A model generated the notes under the pieces. It had not been told where the DNA came from, searched no databases, and saw only the letters and a list, made by a program, of their open reading frames with translations. This document shows positions 10,973-21,944 of a DNA stretch of 64,000 nt, one piece after another. Numbering within the stretch: position 1 is the first letter of the stretch; the number at the start of each line of letters is the position of its first letter. The DNA is from Adineta vaga (Eukaryota; Rotifera): the NCBI GenBank assembly GCA_021613535.1, contig CP075493.1, forward strand, positions 2,852,001 through 2,916,000, read 5' to 3'. Position numbers and translations under genes: made by a program.

Positions 10973-13900
10973 TTAATTGCGAAAACGTTGAACTAATGTT
11001 AAGAGTTGTTCGGCATCATTATAAGAAAAAGTCTGATTATCTGTATTTGAAGAATATCGTGACGAAGGCCATTGAGTATTGTTTCTATCTTGATGAGAAT
11101 TGATTGTATAGGATGATGATGATTGAAGATCATTTCGTGTATTTGTTCGATGTTGAAGAAACATTTGTAATTGTTCGATTGTTTCCGATGGTTTCGAATC
11201 TGATAGATTAGGAAAGCCAGGAATCGTTGACATAAGTGGTTGCGGTGATGGTTGTATGAAATTATTAATGTAATTATCTTGATAATAAGGTTGATTCGAA
11301 GACCTTTCGTTATAACATGACGACATTGGACTAAAAAGTAAAGTAAAAAAAGTGAAAAACAAAATTCAATATTTACTTTCGATTGATATTTGTCATGGAT
11401 GATTGCTGATAATCTGAATTATTTGACATTCCTATGAATTCATGATTGAAACTATCAAGTAAAGATGGTATCTTATCGATATTCGCAAAACGTGGATGTT
11501 CAGCTACTGATTGATGATTATAATTAAATTTCTGATGGCGTGAAGATATCGTTGTAGAATTATTCTTTCGTGATTGATTATGATATGATCGATCATACGA
11601 ACGATTACGTTCATAATCATAGTCATTTCGTCGTCGTTCTCGTTGATAACTATTTCTTTTTGAAGAAGGTGATGATGGTCGTGTACGAAATTCTTTTATT
11701 GGAGAATTATGTGAACTATTGGATTGCGAACGAGAACGTGAAGAAATCGTAATGCGACGTTCATCACGATCTTTAGTTATTACTTGACGAACATCGATAT
11801 CTAGCATAGAAAAACAAGAATAAATCAATGAAATCATATTAAATAAACCTTCCATTAATGGTGAGATTAAATCAACTTTAATACGTTTGACAATAGGTTG
11901 TTGTTTTTCTTCTTCGTCTTCGTTTTCCTCATTTTTTGGTTCTTGATATGTATTTGTTGTTTTAATGATTAAATTATCGGCATGATCGTTGGATACAAGT
12001 GTTACTGTTCGTGTGGATGGCAATGTTTTATTCGTATTCATTTGATCCTCATTCTCTTTACCATTATTGTCAAACGGTTGTCGATGGGAAGGACTTGGTG
12101 ATTTCGATACATCATCACGTGATTGTTCAGAAATTGTTTTCAAATCGACATCGATTCTCTCATCTGAATTGGTGATTGTATTGTTAGTTATAAGAAATTG
12201 TCCATTTTCTTGATTGGATTCGCTGAGATATTGTGATGGTATTTGTATAGGGAACCGTTCATCATGATCGTTTAATATCTGAGTAGATGAAGATTCAATG
12301 TCCATGCTAATGAAAGTATTTGTTGCGCGAACTTGAATGAATAGAAAATTGAATGAATGAAAGAAAACTAATCAGAATCGATCTTACCTTGTGCATCATT
12401 TAATACAGTTTGTTTTGATTGTAATCCATATTTTTCAACAAAAATACCTAATAGTTCCGCTAGAATACGTTTGACTTGTGGTCGATTTTCTTGTCGATAC
12501 TCATGTGAAAAGAAATCTAATAATTCAGGTGATAGTTGATGATTTACTGATGAAATGATTTGATGTTCTTTTAATAATTTCCGGCCATTATTAACATAAA
12601 ATGTCGAATTTGGTAATTCATATTTTTTTCGTTCATTAAGATGTTCTTGAAATTTTCTTTGTCGTTGTTCACGTAAATGTAAACGTCTCTCTTGAGAATT
12701 TAATTGTTTTTCTTGTTCAATTAATTGATTTGAGATTTGAATTTGTTTATAAGCTGATTGATTTATATTATCTTCTAAATCAATATATAATTGTTTTTCG
12801 GATCGTTTTAAACCCATTTGAAAACAATCAACAACTGAAATAGAAAGTGATGAATAATCTTTCAGTGAAGAATTTTGTCGTTGACATTCGTATTCATTTA
12901 ATGATATCGAATGAATTTCAAATGGAATCAATGTAAAACTGGTTTTTTTCGTTAATAATTCATTTTTCGTATTACAATAATTATTTAAACGTTTTTGTTG
13001 TTGTAAAGCATGTTTAATAGCTTTGTTTTCCAAATAAAATACATTATGAGTTTGTTTTCGAGTTTTTAGACGTGGATCAACTAATTGATTCGTTGAATTG
13101 AAAGGTATGACTTTTTCAATGGATGGTTGTTTCGTTGATGAAGATTTTTCTAGAGGAGATAAGGGAATAGTTTCAACTGAAATAACTGTTCGTGTCATAT
13201 AAGTAGTTGTTAATTGTTGAGAAGTATATGGAACCATAAATTGACTAGGATATTTTGTTGGAGTAGTTTCGTTGATTATTTTAGTTGATAATTCTTGAAT
13301 AGGCTCATCCCATGTACCTGTGTTTAGAGGAAGAATTGATTTAGATACAGGTTTAATTGTTTGTTTCATTTTATATGAATTAATTGGTTGAAGAGGTTTA
13401 GGATTACGTTGTTGAAGTTCTTTGAGTGATGGGGTAAGTTCAGTAGAGAATTTTTCAGTAAGATCATACCATAAAATAGCAAGAGGAAGAATTTGTGATG
13501 GATGAGAGACTGTTTGCATATCTTTATGTTCATAACAAAAGATCTAAGGTAAATTTAGTCAAGAAATCTTCTATTTTATGATTGATCCTGGAAAAACTTA
13601 CGAGAGAATCTGCTAATAAATCATTAATATTTCGTTGATCTTTATTCAACGTTTGAATTTTACAAAAATGATGATCATAATGTAATTGTGCAGATAAGCC
13701 TTTATTATTTGTTGCCGGTACAGTTGGATAACCTTTGCCCACCAATATCTGGAAGACATGATCTGTTTTTGAAAAGAATTATCTCATTAATGAACGCACT
13801 TTACAAATCAATAAACCAAATTTATGAAGATTTTGTAAACCAGTCGAAGCTAAAAGAACATCTGGACGTCTTGATAAATGAATTCCATCTTTTGGATTTC

Positions 13901-14412
13901 CTATAAGAAAACACGAATAATTCTATTCAATTAAATAGCATGATAAACTTACCAAGATATTTATCAATTGGAAAAGTCAATTGTTCACATGATAAACCAT
14001 CATTTGCAATATTCATTGCTATATCACGAGAAGAAACAAGATGAAATGCAAATCGTTCGATTTGATCTTGAGATTTTTTCATTTCTAATTTTCTTTCACT
14101 AAATTTCAAATAGAAAAATCATTATTTCAATCTTTTCTATCATACTTGAATGATTTCTGTAATTTGGAATTCCGTATTGTATCACATGATTTACATTCAT
14201 TTGGACGAAAATCAAAATGAACTTCTAATGCACAAGATTTCATATCATGAAATAATTCTTTGACATTTCGACTTTCAGGTTTTTCGAATACAAGTACATC
14301 TTCAAAGAAGCATTCGATGAATGTTGAATTCACGAAATTAAATCAATATACCTTTACCTGATGTATGTGTTTTGGGTATAATAAATGGTTTCTTACCATC
14401 TCGATCTACCAT
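10973..14412 (-). CDS. TASOR-family protein (DUF3715 / pseudo-PARP domain), HUSH-type silencing component
   Basis: About eight or nine exons on the minus strand join in frame to about 1009 residues: roughly 14412-14352, 14299-14146, 14098-13953, 13900-13800, 13748-13602, 13543-12388, 12331-11377 (with a probable 48-nt intron near 11803-11850) and 11330-10973. The N-terminal 250 residues follow the TASOR pseudo-PARP domain: a helix ending in ERFAFHLVSSRDIAMNIANDG, then LGNPKDGIHLSRRPDVLLAS, FGLLICKILVGK, and later a YEHKDMQTVSHPSQILPLAI stretch. These match my memory of the LGDPKMGVYLSKYSDLLQ region of vertebrate TASOR. After the domain come low-complexity Thr/Ser/Gln sequence, a charged coiled coil (about 12650-12790), an acidic stretch and an Arg/Ser-rich tail. 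In vertebrates TASOR is the scaffold of the HUSH complex, which silences transposons through H3K9me3. The ATG follows TTTTTAG by one base. Confidence 0.78.
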
Positions 14413-14729
14413 TCTAAAAATTAGAATTAAAAACAAAGACAAATGTACAAATGTCGGATTCTTCGTCTATATCTGTATCGAAATTAGTTTCTATACTTAT
14501 TTCCATCTCAGAAGGTCTAATAATAAATGCATACAACTCGAAATACAACGAAAACATAAATCGTTTTGTTATCGATCGTCTAGATAACACAATTTTTTAT
14601 TAGTGACAACTATCGGAAGAAATAACTACATTGGTTATTTCATATTGGTAACGATTCGTTTATATCTATCATCTTTCTTTTAGTTGAATAATCAACAGGA
14701 AATTTAGAATTAGATTTCTCTATTTTAAG

Positions 14730-15415
14730 ATGACTACGACTACTTGTACAGTACCGATTCGTGTCAGTAAAAATAATCGAGAAATAGATCCAACAGAAGA
14801 TGAACGACAAGGTATCGTACAAAATATTACAAAACAAGCATATTGGCATGTATCATCATGTAAACCAGGTATGGCTTCAAAGAATATTTTCGCGAAAAGA
14901 AAAGGAAACATTGATTTTAGGACATGGTGTTGATAAATTACTTGATGATAATCTTGAAACTTATTGGCAATCAGATGGTCCTCAACCACATTTAGTTAAT
15001 ATACAATTTAAACAAAAGACTAAAATCAAAGATTTATGTATTTTTTCGGATTTTAAAGTGGATGAAAGTTATACACCACAAAAGTAAATCAGTTCATTTT
15101 CCTTCTCTATATTATTCTTTTTTTCAATCTTTTAGAATTTCTATTCGAACTGGTATTAATCATAATAATCTCGTTGAATTACGATGTTTTGAAATTCATG
15201 AACCAGCTGGTTGGGTTATCGTTCCAACTCGTGATGCACGTTCCAATCCAATAAAAACATGGATGATTCAAATCGCAGTCTTAGCTAATCATCAAAGTGG
15301 TCGTGATACACATATTCGTCAAATAGTTGTTCATAGTCCAACAGAAACATCATCAATATTTATTGATCCAAAATTTTCTAGTATTGAATTAGCATCACAT
15401 AGTAGTTGTAGATAA
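14730..15415 (+). CDS. ANAPC10: Anaphase-promoting complex subunit 10 (APC10/Doc1)
   Basis: Three exons (14730-14868, 14921-15083, 15136-15415) give 193 residues, close to the usual 185 or so. The DOC domain is clear: [22 protein letters not shown], then [28 protein letters not shown], and [23 protein letters not shown]10 contributes to D-box recognition of substrates by the APC/C ubiquitin ligase in mitosis. The tail ends in SCR rather than the Ile-Arg tail that docks vertebrate APC10 onto an APC/C TPR subunit, so that contact may differ. The gene is divergent from the TASOR-family gene with a shared region of about 317 bp, and convergent with the aminotransferase (153 bp between stops). The start ATG abuts TATTTTAAG. 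Confidence 0.97.
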
Positions 15416-15568
15416 TAAATCTGTCTATTTTCATTCATATAACAAGAAAAAACTAAATCAAATTCTGTTCTTTTATAAATATGTAAGATAAAAACGTTCT
15501 GACTTTTTTTTATTGCGGAAATATAAAAATGGAAAATATCTGTTCGTTAAATGCACTTGTAAAAAAAA

Positions 15569-16816
15569 CTAAGATAAAACAATATTTTTATATTCTTCAA
15601 ATGCTTGTTTTAATCGTGCACATCCTTCTCGTAATTGATCACAATTAGCAATAGCAATACAAAGTCGAAGACAATTAGCTAAATGTGCTTTTGCTTCTTC
15701 ATCATGAGCAAATAATCGTCCAGGTTTAAATGAAACACCATGTTTTTCAGCAATAACCAATAATTGATCGCAATCAACTGTTGTATCATGAAATTTCACC
15801 CAAAGAAAATAACCACCAGATGGTTGTCGACATCGAATATATTTCTCTCCGAATGTTTTCATTAATTCATGATACATAAAATTCATTCGTTTGCCATATT
15901 CGACACATAATTTTTCATCAATAAATTGTTTTAATGAACCTTGCACTAAGATTCGATCAACAATACCAGATGTAAATGGATTTGCTCCACCGCCACTATG
16001 AATTAAACCATAACGAGCCATAGCATTAACATGTTCATGACTAGCACAAGCATAACCCAATCGTAATGATGGTGTAAGAAGTTTAGAAAATGATTGTAAT
16101 GCTATTACAGTTCCAGCTGCATGATAAGAAGCAAATGATTTCGGATGTTCAATAGGTTTTTCATGATGGTAACCATTTCCATTGAGTTCCTTTTTTGTAT
16201 AATCAAGAAAATGATAAACTTCATCAGCAACAATTAAAAAATGATATTTTAAACTTAATTGTACTAATTGTTCACGACGATGATGTGACATTGTAAAACC
16301 AGCTGGATTTTGAAATGTTGGAACTAAATAAATCATTTTTGGTTTGGCACGTTCAATAACATCAGTAACAAATTTCGAATCAATAATCAGTCCATCATCA
16401 TCTGTTTCATAAGATATAATATGTAAATGATGATCACGAAAAATTGATAGAGCATATAAATAAGATGGACATTCAACAAGTACAGTATCACCTGCTCGAA
16501 GAAACATTGTACAAAGTTGATCAAGTATAGCTGAAACACCATTTGTAATGAAAATATTTTCATAACTTAATGTCGAAATTGCACATGTATGATGAAGGAA
16601 ATTAACGATATGATGACGTAAATCTGAACTGCCTTCATCTGGTGCATAAGCCCAATATGTACCTTGTTGTTTACCAATTTTATCAGAACAAATTTCCTGT
16701 GTTGCTTTTAAAATCAAATCATACGGAATCATGGTCATATCAGGTTCTCCGATGGCAAGTTTGATAGTTGTTGTATCAGATCTATCAATCGTTCTATCTT
16801 CCAAATCAAGATCCAT
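15569..16816 (-). CDS. PLP-dependent fold-type I aminotransferase, intronless
   Basis: A single uninterrupted frame of 415 residues. It is a class I/II aminotransferase: VPTFQNPAGFTMS, then the PLP-contacting ADEVYHFLDY, the Schiff-base lysine in SFSKLLTPSLRLGY, and a C-terminal PSGGYFLWVKF with the substrate-carboxylate Arg expected in NCLRLCIA. The layout (NG-V-S AILDQLC, DTVLVECPSYLYAL) resembles the 2-aminoadipate/kynurenine aminotransferase and bacterial LysN or MocR-like branch rather than aspartate aminotransferase. Substrate is not predictable from sequence alone. The lack of introns stands out, since almost every other gene here has several. Base composition looks like its neighbours, so any foreign origin would be old. 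An acceptor-like CTTTAG lies 15 nt before the ATG. Confidence 0.9.
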   Translation of the reverse strand: MDLDLEDRTIDRSDTTTIKLAIGEPDMTMIPYDLILKATQEICSDKIGKQQGTYWAYAPDEGSSDLRHHIVNFLHHTCAISTLSYENIFITNGVSAILDQLCTMFLRAGDTVLVECPSYLYALSIFRDHHLHIISYETDDDGLIIDSKFVTDVIERAKPKMIYLVPTFQNPAGFTMSHHRREQLVQLSLKYHFLIVADEVYHFLDYTKKELNGNGYHHEKPIEHPKSFASYHAAGTVIALQSFSKLLTPSLRLGYACASHEHVNAMARYGLIHSGGGANPFTSGIVDRILVQGSLKQFIDEKLCVEYGKRMNFMYHELMKTFGEKYIRCRQPSGGYFLWVKFHDTTVDCDQLLVIAEKHGVSFKPGRLFAHDEEAKAHLANCLRLCIAIANCDQLREGCARLKQAFEEYKNIVLS

Positions 16817-17056
16817 TTTATTTGTTTTATTCTAAAGAAAGTTTCAATAATAATAATAATAATAAGATAATCAAGAAAACAATGTGTCGATGGTAATATT
16901 TCTCTTTTTGAAAAAAAAAGAAGTCTGATGTTTTTTTATTCCATCATTTCGCATAAACGATGATTATAAAAAAAAAGAAAGGCAATTCACTGAAAAGCAA
17001 TCGATGGAGTTTATGCATTTATATATTCTTCTATGATTGGATTTTGTCGATGAAAT

Positions 17057-17283
17057 CTAATCGAGCTTCTTAAAGCCAATATCACTTGAATATTCGCGGA
17101 AGCATTGACGACAAATCATTAAACCATACTAGAAAAGAAATTTTCTCGATTTTGAAATTCAGATTCTTTTTGTAAATCAATTACTTTGCGAATGATACCA
17201 TGGCCATTGGAGCAAACACGGCATTTACGACTGCCTGGACCATATCTGTGTGGATGTGAACGAAAGATGGATGAGTGTCCCAT
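17057..17283 (-). CDS. RPS29: 40S ribosomal protein S29 (uS14)
   Basis: Two exons (17283-17185 and 17128-17057, minus strand) separated by a 56-nt intron encode 56 residues, exactly the eukaryotic S29 length. The protein begins [19 protein letters not shown] and carries the zinc-binding CRVC and CRQC pairs, ending SDIGFKKLD. It sits in the head of the small ribosomal subunit. The frame is too short and split to stand out as a long open frame. An acceptor-like TTTATTTTCAG lies 26 nt upstream of the ATG. The gene is head-to-head with SmB, and the shared region holds two palindromic elements. Confidence 0.98.
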
Positions 17284-17744
17284 GATGTTCGAAAAGAATC
17301 GAAATCGATCTGAAAATAAACAAATATATATGCTCTCCTATTACTATCAATCAAGATTTTTTTGTTAAATAATGTTTTATCAGCGAAATATTTAATTTTA
17401 TCTCGATTGGTCGAGATTTTATACGAAGAAATCACCTCCTTATAAAATCTCGCGAGAGATGTCAGATCTATCGACAATTATAATTGGTTTAAATTTTCTT
17501 TTTTTTTCGAAATAATGAAGAAATATTTATTTTCTCTCTACTTCTTTTTTCAATTTTTATTCATAAATAACAAAGAATGATGTGAAAAAATTAAGATCTA
17601 GTTGTATCTATGCTGATATTCTCTTTGAAAGATAATGAAGCGATGCTGACTTTGTTATGAATGAATACAAATATCTTCATCATCATCTATTCTTTCTTTC
17701 ATTTATTTTAGATTACTTTTGTAATAACCATTTAGTTCATTGCA
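17284..17744. promoter_or_regulatory. Bidirectional RPS29/SNRPB intergenic promoter region
   Basis: About 460 bp between two divergently transcribed, highly expressed types of gene. It contains the perfect palindrome TCTCGCGAGA at 17449-17458 immediately after TATAAAA, and TCTCGA-TTGG-TCGAGA (two 6-nt arms, 4-nt spacer) at 17401-17416. TCTCGCGAGA is a known promoter element in mammals, often at bidirectional housekeeping promoters. Function here is inferred from position and symmetry only. Confidence 0.5.
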
Positions 17745-18584
17745 ATGGTAAGTTTAAGCATCTTTTTCTTTTCAAAATCTTCTCTATTGTTCTTATTTTT
17801 ATAGCCGACTCAAGGAAAAAGCAGCAAAATGCTGCAACATATTAATTATCGTATGTAGTTTTTAACTCACTCGTTTGTAGATCAAAGAAATATCTTGTTT
17901 TTCCTTTTTCGTATAGGTATGCGATGTACACTACAAGATGGACGTCAACTTGTTGGAACATTTAAAGCATTTGATAAACATATGAATCTCATATTAGCTG
18001 ATTGTGAAGAATTTCGTAAAGTACGAAGTAAAACTGACAAAACTGAACGTGAAGAACAACGACCATTAGGTTTAATCTTATTACGTGGTGAACATTTAGT
18101 TTCAATGACTGTTGAAGGACCACCACCAAAAGAGGTTTGTAAATGATATCAAATTTAAGAGGATAAGATTTCACTTGAGAAGTTTATAGATTGAAATATG
18201 ATTTATGAATTTTGTTTGTAGGAAGTTGGCATCGCTCGTGTACCAACCAGTGCAGCTACCGCTCAAGGTGCTGGTCGGGCAGCAGGTCGAGGTATGTCTT
18301 ATTCATGTTTAACTTTTCATTTATAAATAATCGATTTTGTTACGTATAGGAGTCATACCATCTGCACCCGGTATGCCCAGTTTTGCAGCTCCTAGTCTCC
18401 AAGGACCAGTGCGTGGTATTGGTGGTCCGGCTTTCAATCAAATGGCCCCTAATGCTCGTGGTATGCCCGCTGGAATGAGAATGCCACCACCACCCATGGG
18501 AGCACGTAAGCGATAAAACTCATTTTTAAATTAAATCAAATTTTCCTTTTCCCTTTCGTTTATTCAGGTCCACCGGGCATGTAA
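17745..18584 (+). CDS. SNRPB: Small nuclear ribonucleoprotein SmB/B'
   Basis: Six exons: 17745-17747 (only the ATG), 17805-17850, 17917-18134, 18222-18291, 18350-18505 and 18568-18584, summing to 169 residues. The Sm fold is clear: [32 protein letters not shown] with the Sm1 FDxHMN motif, and the Sm2 motif [18 protein letters not shown]. The C-terminal tail is rich in Gly, Pro and Arg with Pro-rich MRMPPPPMG and PPGM elements but is much shorter than the human tail (about 240 residues in total). SmB forms part of the Sm ring on the spliceosomal snRNAs. Exon 1 ends exactly after the start codon, as happens in SmB genes elsewhere. A TTTAG lies 9 nt before the ATG. Confidence 0.97.
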
Positions 18585-19321
18585 CGAGAAAAAACTTTGT
18601 GTTTTTTTTATTATATTTTCTGTGGTTTTTCATCTGTTTTGTTCTATGATCATTCATTTTGTAAACGAAGTAAAAACAAACAAAAAACCATCAAGCATAT
18701 CTCCTAAATGCAGACGAAATTGCTTCTTTGTGCACTGGTAAAATATACGCAGTTACTTTTGTTTTCTAAAAAATACTTCTACTCTTTTTGTTTATCTCAT
18801 ATATAAAATGCGCAGAATGAAAATACCTGAAAATAGACCATTCTTCCTTTTGAATAAACATCACAAAAAACTATTTTCATTCAAGTACTCGACAAGTTTG
18901 ATATAATAGATATAGAATAACATTGTTAGTAAATATATTCTACTAAATATTTAATTCAACCACATAAAATAGTTGACATTTTTCATGCATACAGATTCCT
19001 CTTGTTTTATTAACAAATAAAAAGCAAATAGAATGTAAGAATAAAAAATTTTCCCCCACCCTCAGTTGTATTCCATGGAATGTTACCATAATCAAAAATG
19101 GATATCTTCATTGTTCATTCTCTCATATTATTTTATTTATTAAAAAGAAGAAAAAAAGAAAGAAATGTAAACATGCTTGAATACACAGTAACAAAACAAA
19201 ATTGTATTCAAGAACCACAGAATGTTCATTTTGGTTTGATTTGACAGATAAAAAAATCCATCTGATCATGTGTATATCTCAAAAGGATTATAAAAGAAAA
19301 AAGAAGGAAAACAAATCACAT
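18585..19321. other. Convergent 3' intergenic region
   Basis: AT-rich region between the stops of SNRPB and SPTLC1, with several AATAAA-like signals. Nothing coding is recognised. Confidence 0.55.
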
Positions 19322-21188
19322 TTAAACTGTTACTTTCACACGTGCTTCTTGTAGCACAGTACAAAGAAATTCTAATTCTTCATCAGTCATTTCAACATTT
19401 AATATAAGACGAATAGATGGTTCTGGTAAACGATGTTCATCATTTAAATATCTTGCAATTGTTATCGTTATACCACGTGTTTGAGCAAATTCAACAATTT
19501 CTTCTAAACGTGTCACCGTATTTAGCGAATTTGTTAAACGTAAGTGCTTTAATGGTGAAATATCTTCACCAACAATTAAATATCCATTAATATCTAATAA
19601 TTTCTTATGTAAACGTTTACTTTTATTCATTAATGTTTCAAATAAAGAGGTGTCTTGTTCTTCCATTATATTCAATGCTTCAATAGCAGCGGCAGCAAGT
19701 AATGGTGGCAATGATGCTGAAAAACAATAACCTTGAGCAGATAAACGTTGATGATCAACAACAAATGAACTGCCAACAGCAAAACCACCAATTGAACCAA
19801 CAGAATATTCCAATGTTGAAGAAATTAAATCAATTTTTTGTCGATCAATATCGTAATATTCAGTTACACCACGACCTGTTTGTCCAATTGTTCCAAATGA
19901 AACACTTTCATCCATAAAAATTCGATATTTATATTTATATTTTAATTCTACCATACGTGGTAATGGACAAAGATCACCATAATTCATATATAATCCTTCA
20001 ATGATAAGAAAGCGTCGTAATGTTTTTGCTTTTTTTGGATTCTTCTTATCGAGTACTTCTTGTTCAGCTAATAATCGTTCAAGATCATTGATATCATTAT
20101 GACGAAACCATTTGACTGTACTTCGAGATGCTTCAACACCTTTTTGAATTGCATAATGAATACCCTCATCGACAAATAAGATATCATTTCGTTTCGAGTA
20201 AGCTTGAAGATGAAAAGAAATTTTTCAAAATTTATATACAATTCTTTCTCACTAACCTGGAATAATACTAGCAATAGTTGAAAATCCGTAAGAATAGATA
20301 ATACCTTCTTCACAATTAAAATATCGAGCTAAACGTTCTTCTAATTCCAAATGTATATCAATTGTACCATAAAATCTGGAATAAAATCAATTATTTTTTT
20401 ATTAAAATTCTATTCGATAATATCTTTTCTTTCATTCAAATTATATCATTATTTTTATCGGGACACTCATCCACATAATACATTTTCAATTGTGAACATA
20501 TTTACATAAGTTATTTTAAGACAAAGAACAACATTGAAATACATCAGAGATGATTCATATATACATTTCAATCTATTTCGTTTGTTCGATAGAGAACACT
20601 ATTTCAAATGACGACATTACACTTATGTGTTTAGTCGTGTTCTGTAAGATGATAACTACGTAATATTATTACTAAGTAAGAAACACGTAGCAACGTACTT
20701 CTTATAAGATCGACGTCATTAATCAATCTACAAAGAGGGAAGAAAGAAAAGAATATTTACCCTCGTGGACCACAGGATCCAACGCCATATTTCTGTACAG
20801 CTTGTATCGCTTTATCAGCAATACGTGAGTTACCAACGAAATTGAGAAAATTGAATGTAGCAAAATTGAGGCTTTTCTTTCCATCAATTTCAATTGTTTT
20901 ACCAACAATACCATCTAGAACGCGAACATTTAACGCAGGATGATTGGAATCAACTGGCGGTACTAATGGTTCAGGTTGCCATTCATCAATTAATTCTTGT
21001 TTTTCTTTTTCAGTTAATTTCTTTTCAATTGGACGAGGTTTACGAAAGATAACAAGCCATAAAACAGTTAATACAAGAAAGATTTCAAATAATAAATGAT
21101 AAAATGGTGTTTGTTTAAATGATTCTAATAAACTATAAAAATCTGTTGCTAATTTAGCAATATCATCACGATTCATTGATGAATCCAT
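19322..21188 (-). CDS. SPTLC1: Serine palmitoyltransferase long-chain base subunit 1
   Basis: Three exons on the minus strand (21188-20761, 20375-20257, 20202-19322) give 475 residues; human SPTLC1 has 473. A hydrophobic N-terminal segment ([17 protein letters not shown]) is the ER membrane anchor. The core follows the family closely: [48 protein letters not shown] and [20 protein letters not shown]. As expected for this subunit, the PLP lysine of the catalytic partner SPTLC2 is absent. The Cys in VGSCGPRG corresponds to the position mutated in human hereditary sensory neuropathy. With SPTLC2 it catalyses the first step of sphingolipid synthesis in the ER. Intron 1 (385 nt) is long for this window. 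An acceptor-like CTGCAG-type end lies 30 nt before the ATG. Confidence 0.97.
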
Positions 21189-21944
21189 TCTTTTCTGTTT
21201 TTTTTCTTTAAAAAATATCTGCAATAAATAGAAGAAGATTTGCTCATATTTAATAATGGACTTTTATTTTTCCATAAAGAAATGATGTATTTAAATATGA
21301 CATCATGATCATCAGATAATAATAATAAAAAACGAAGAACAACAATGATGTAATCATTGATATCATGAAAAATAAATATAAATAACAATAACAAAGTTAT
21401 TTATATCATTTATGAAAATGAACACTACTTTTTTCTTTTCTTCATCGAATCATAATATATGAGCGAATTAATGTTTATTGATTGACTTGATAATGTAAAA
21501 TATGAGTTGAATCTTGTATGAAAGAAAATATGTCAGTATAGCATTCAGACATTTTAAGGATTTCAAATGATATTCTAGTATGTTATCTTTTCATTCTATC
21601 GAGGTACTGAAAATGTTTTCGATGTCAAGCTACATGCATAGCGATCACCCCATTATCATTCACTGGATGTATGGGATGAATATTATTGTCTATGTAAAAA
21701 AAAAACTAAACTATTCTTTTTTCTCCCTTATTGACTCTTGTTTTTCATCTATGATTCTCTCTCCTCCTCCTCCTCCATCTTCCCCATGTAGGTAGCCCAC
21801 GACGTGGTTTTGCGCGAACGAAAAAAACCTTCCTTTTCTCATCTACATTTTTTCTCTTTCTCTCGCTCTCTTTCTCTTATAAGTCGTTTGTTATAATTAG
21901 ATCGACTCATTCTGAACATATATATTAAAGTCAGTGATTCTTTT
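21189..21944. other. Divergent promoter region SPTLC1 / Spot14-like
   Basis: About 750 bp with CT-rich tracts (CTCCTCCTCC around 21761-21779, TCTC-rich around 21850-21880). No coding exon is seen. It must hold the promoters of both flanking genes. Confidence 0.5.

Noticed and set aside
17181-17477. 99-codon minus-strand open frame over RPS29
   Set aside because: It is in a different frame from the true RPS29 exons, which match the family exactly over 56 residues.
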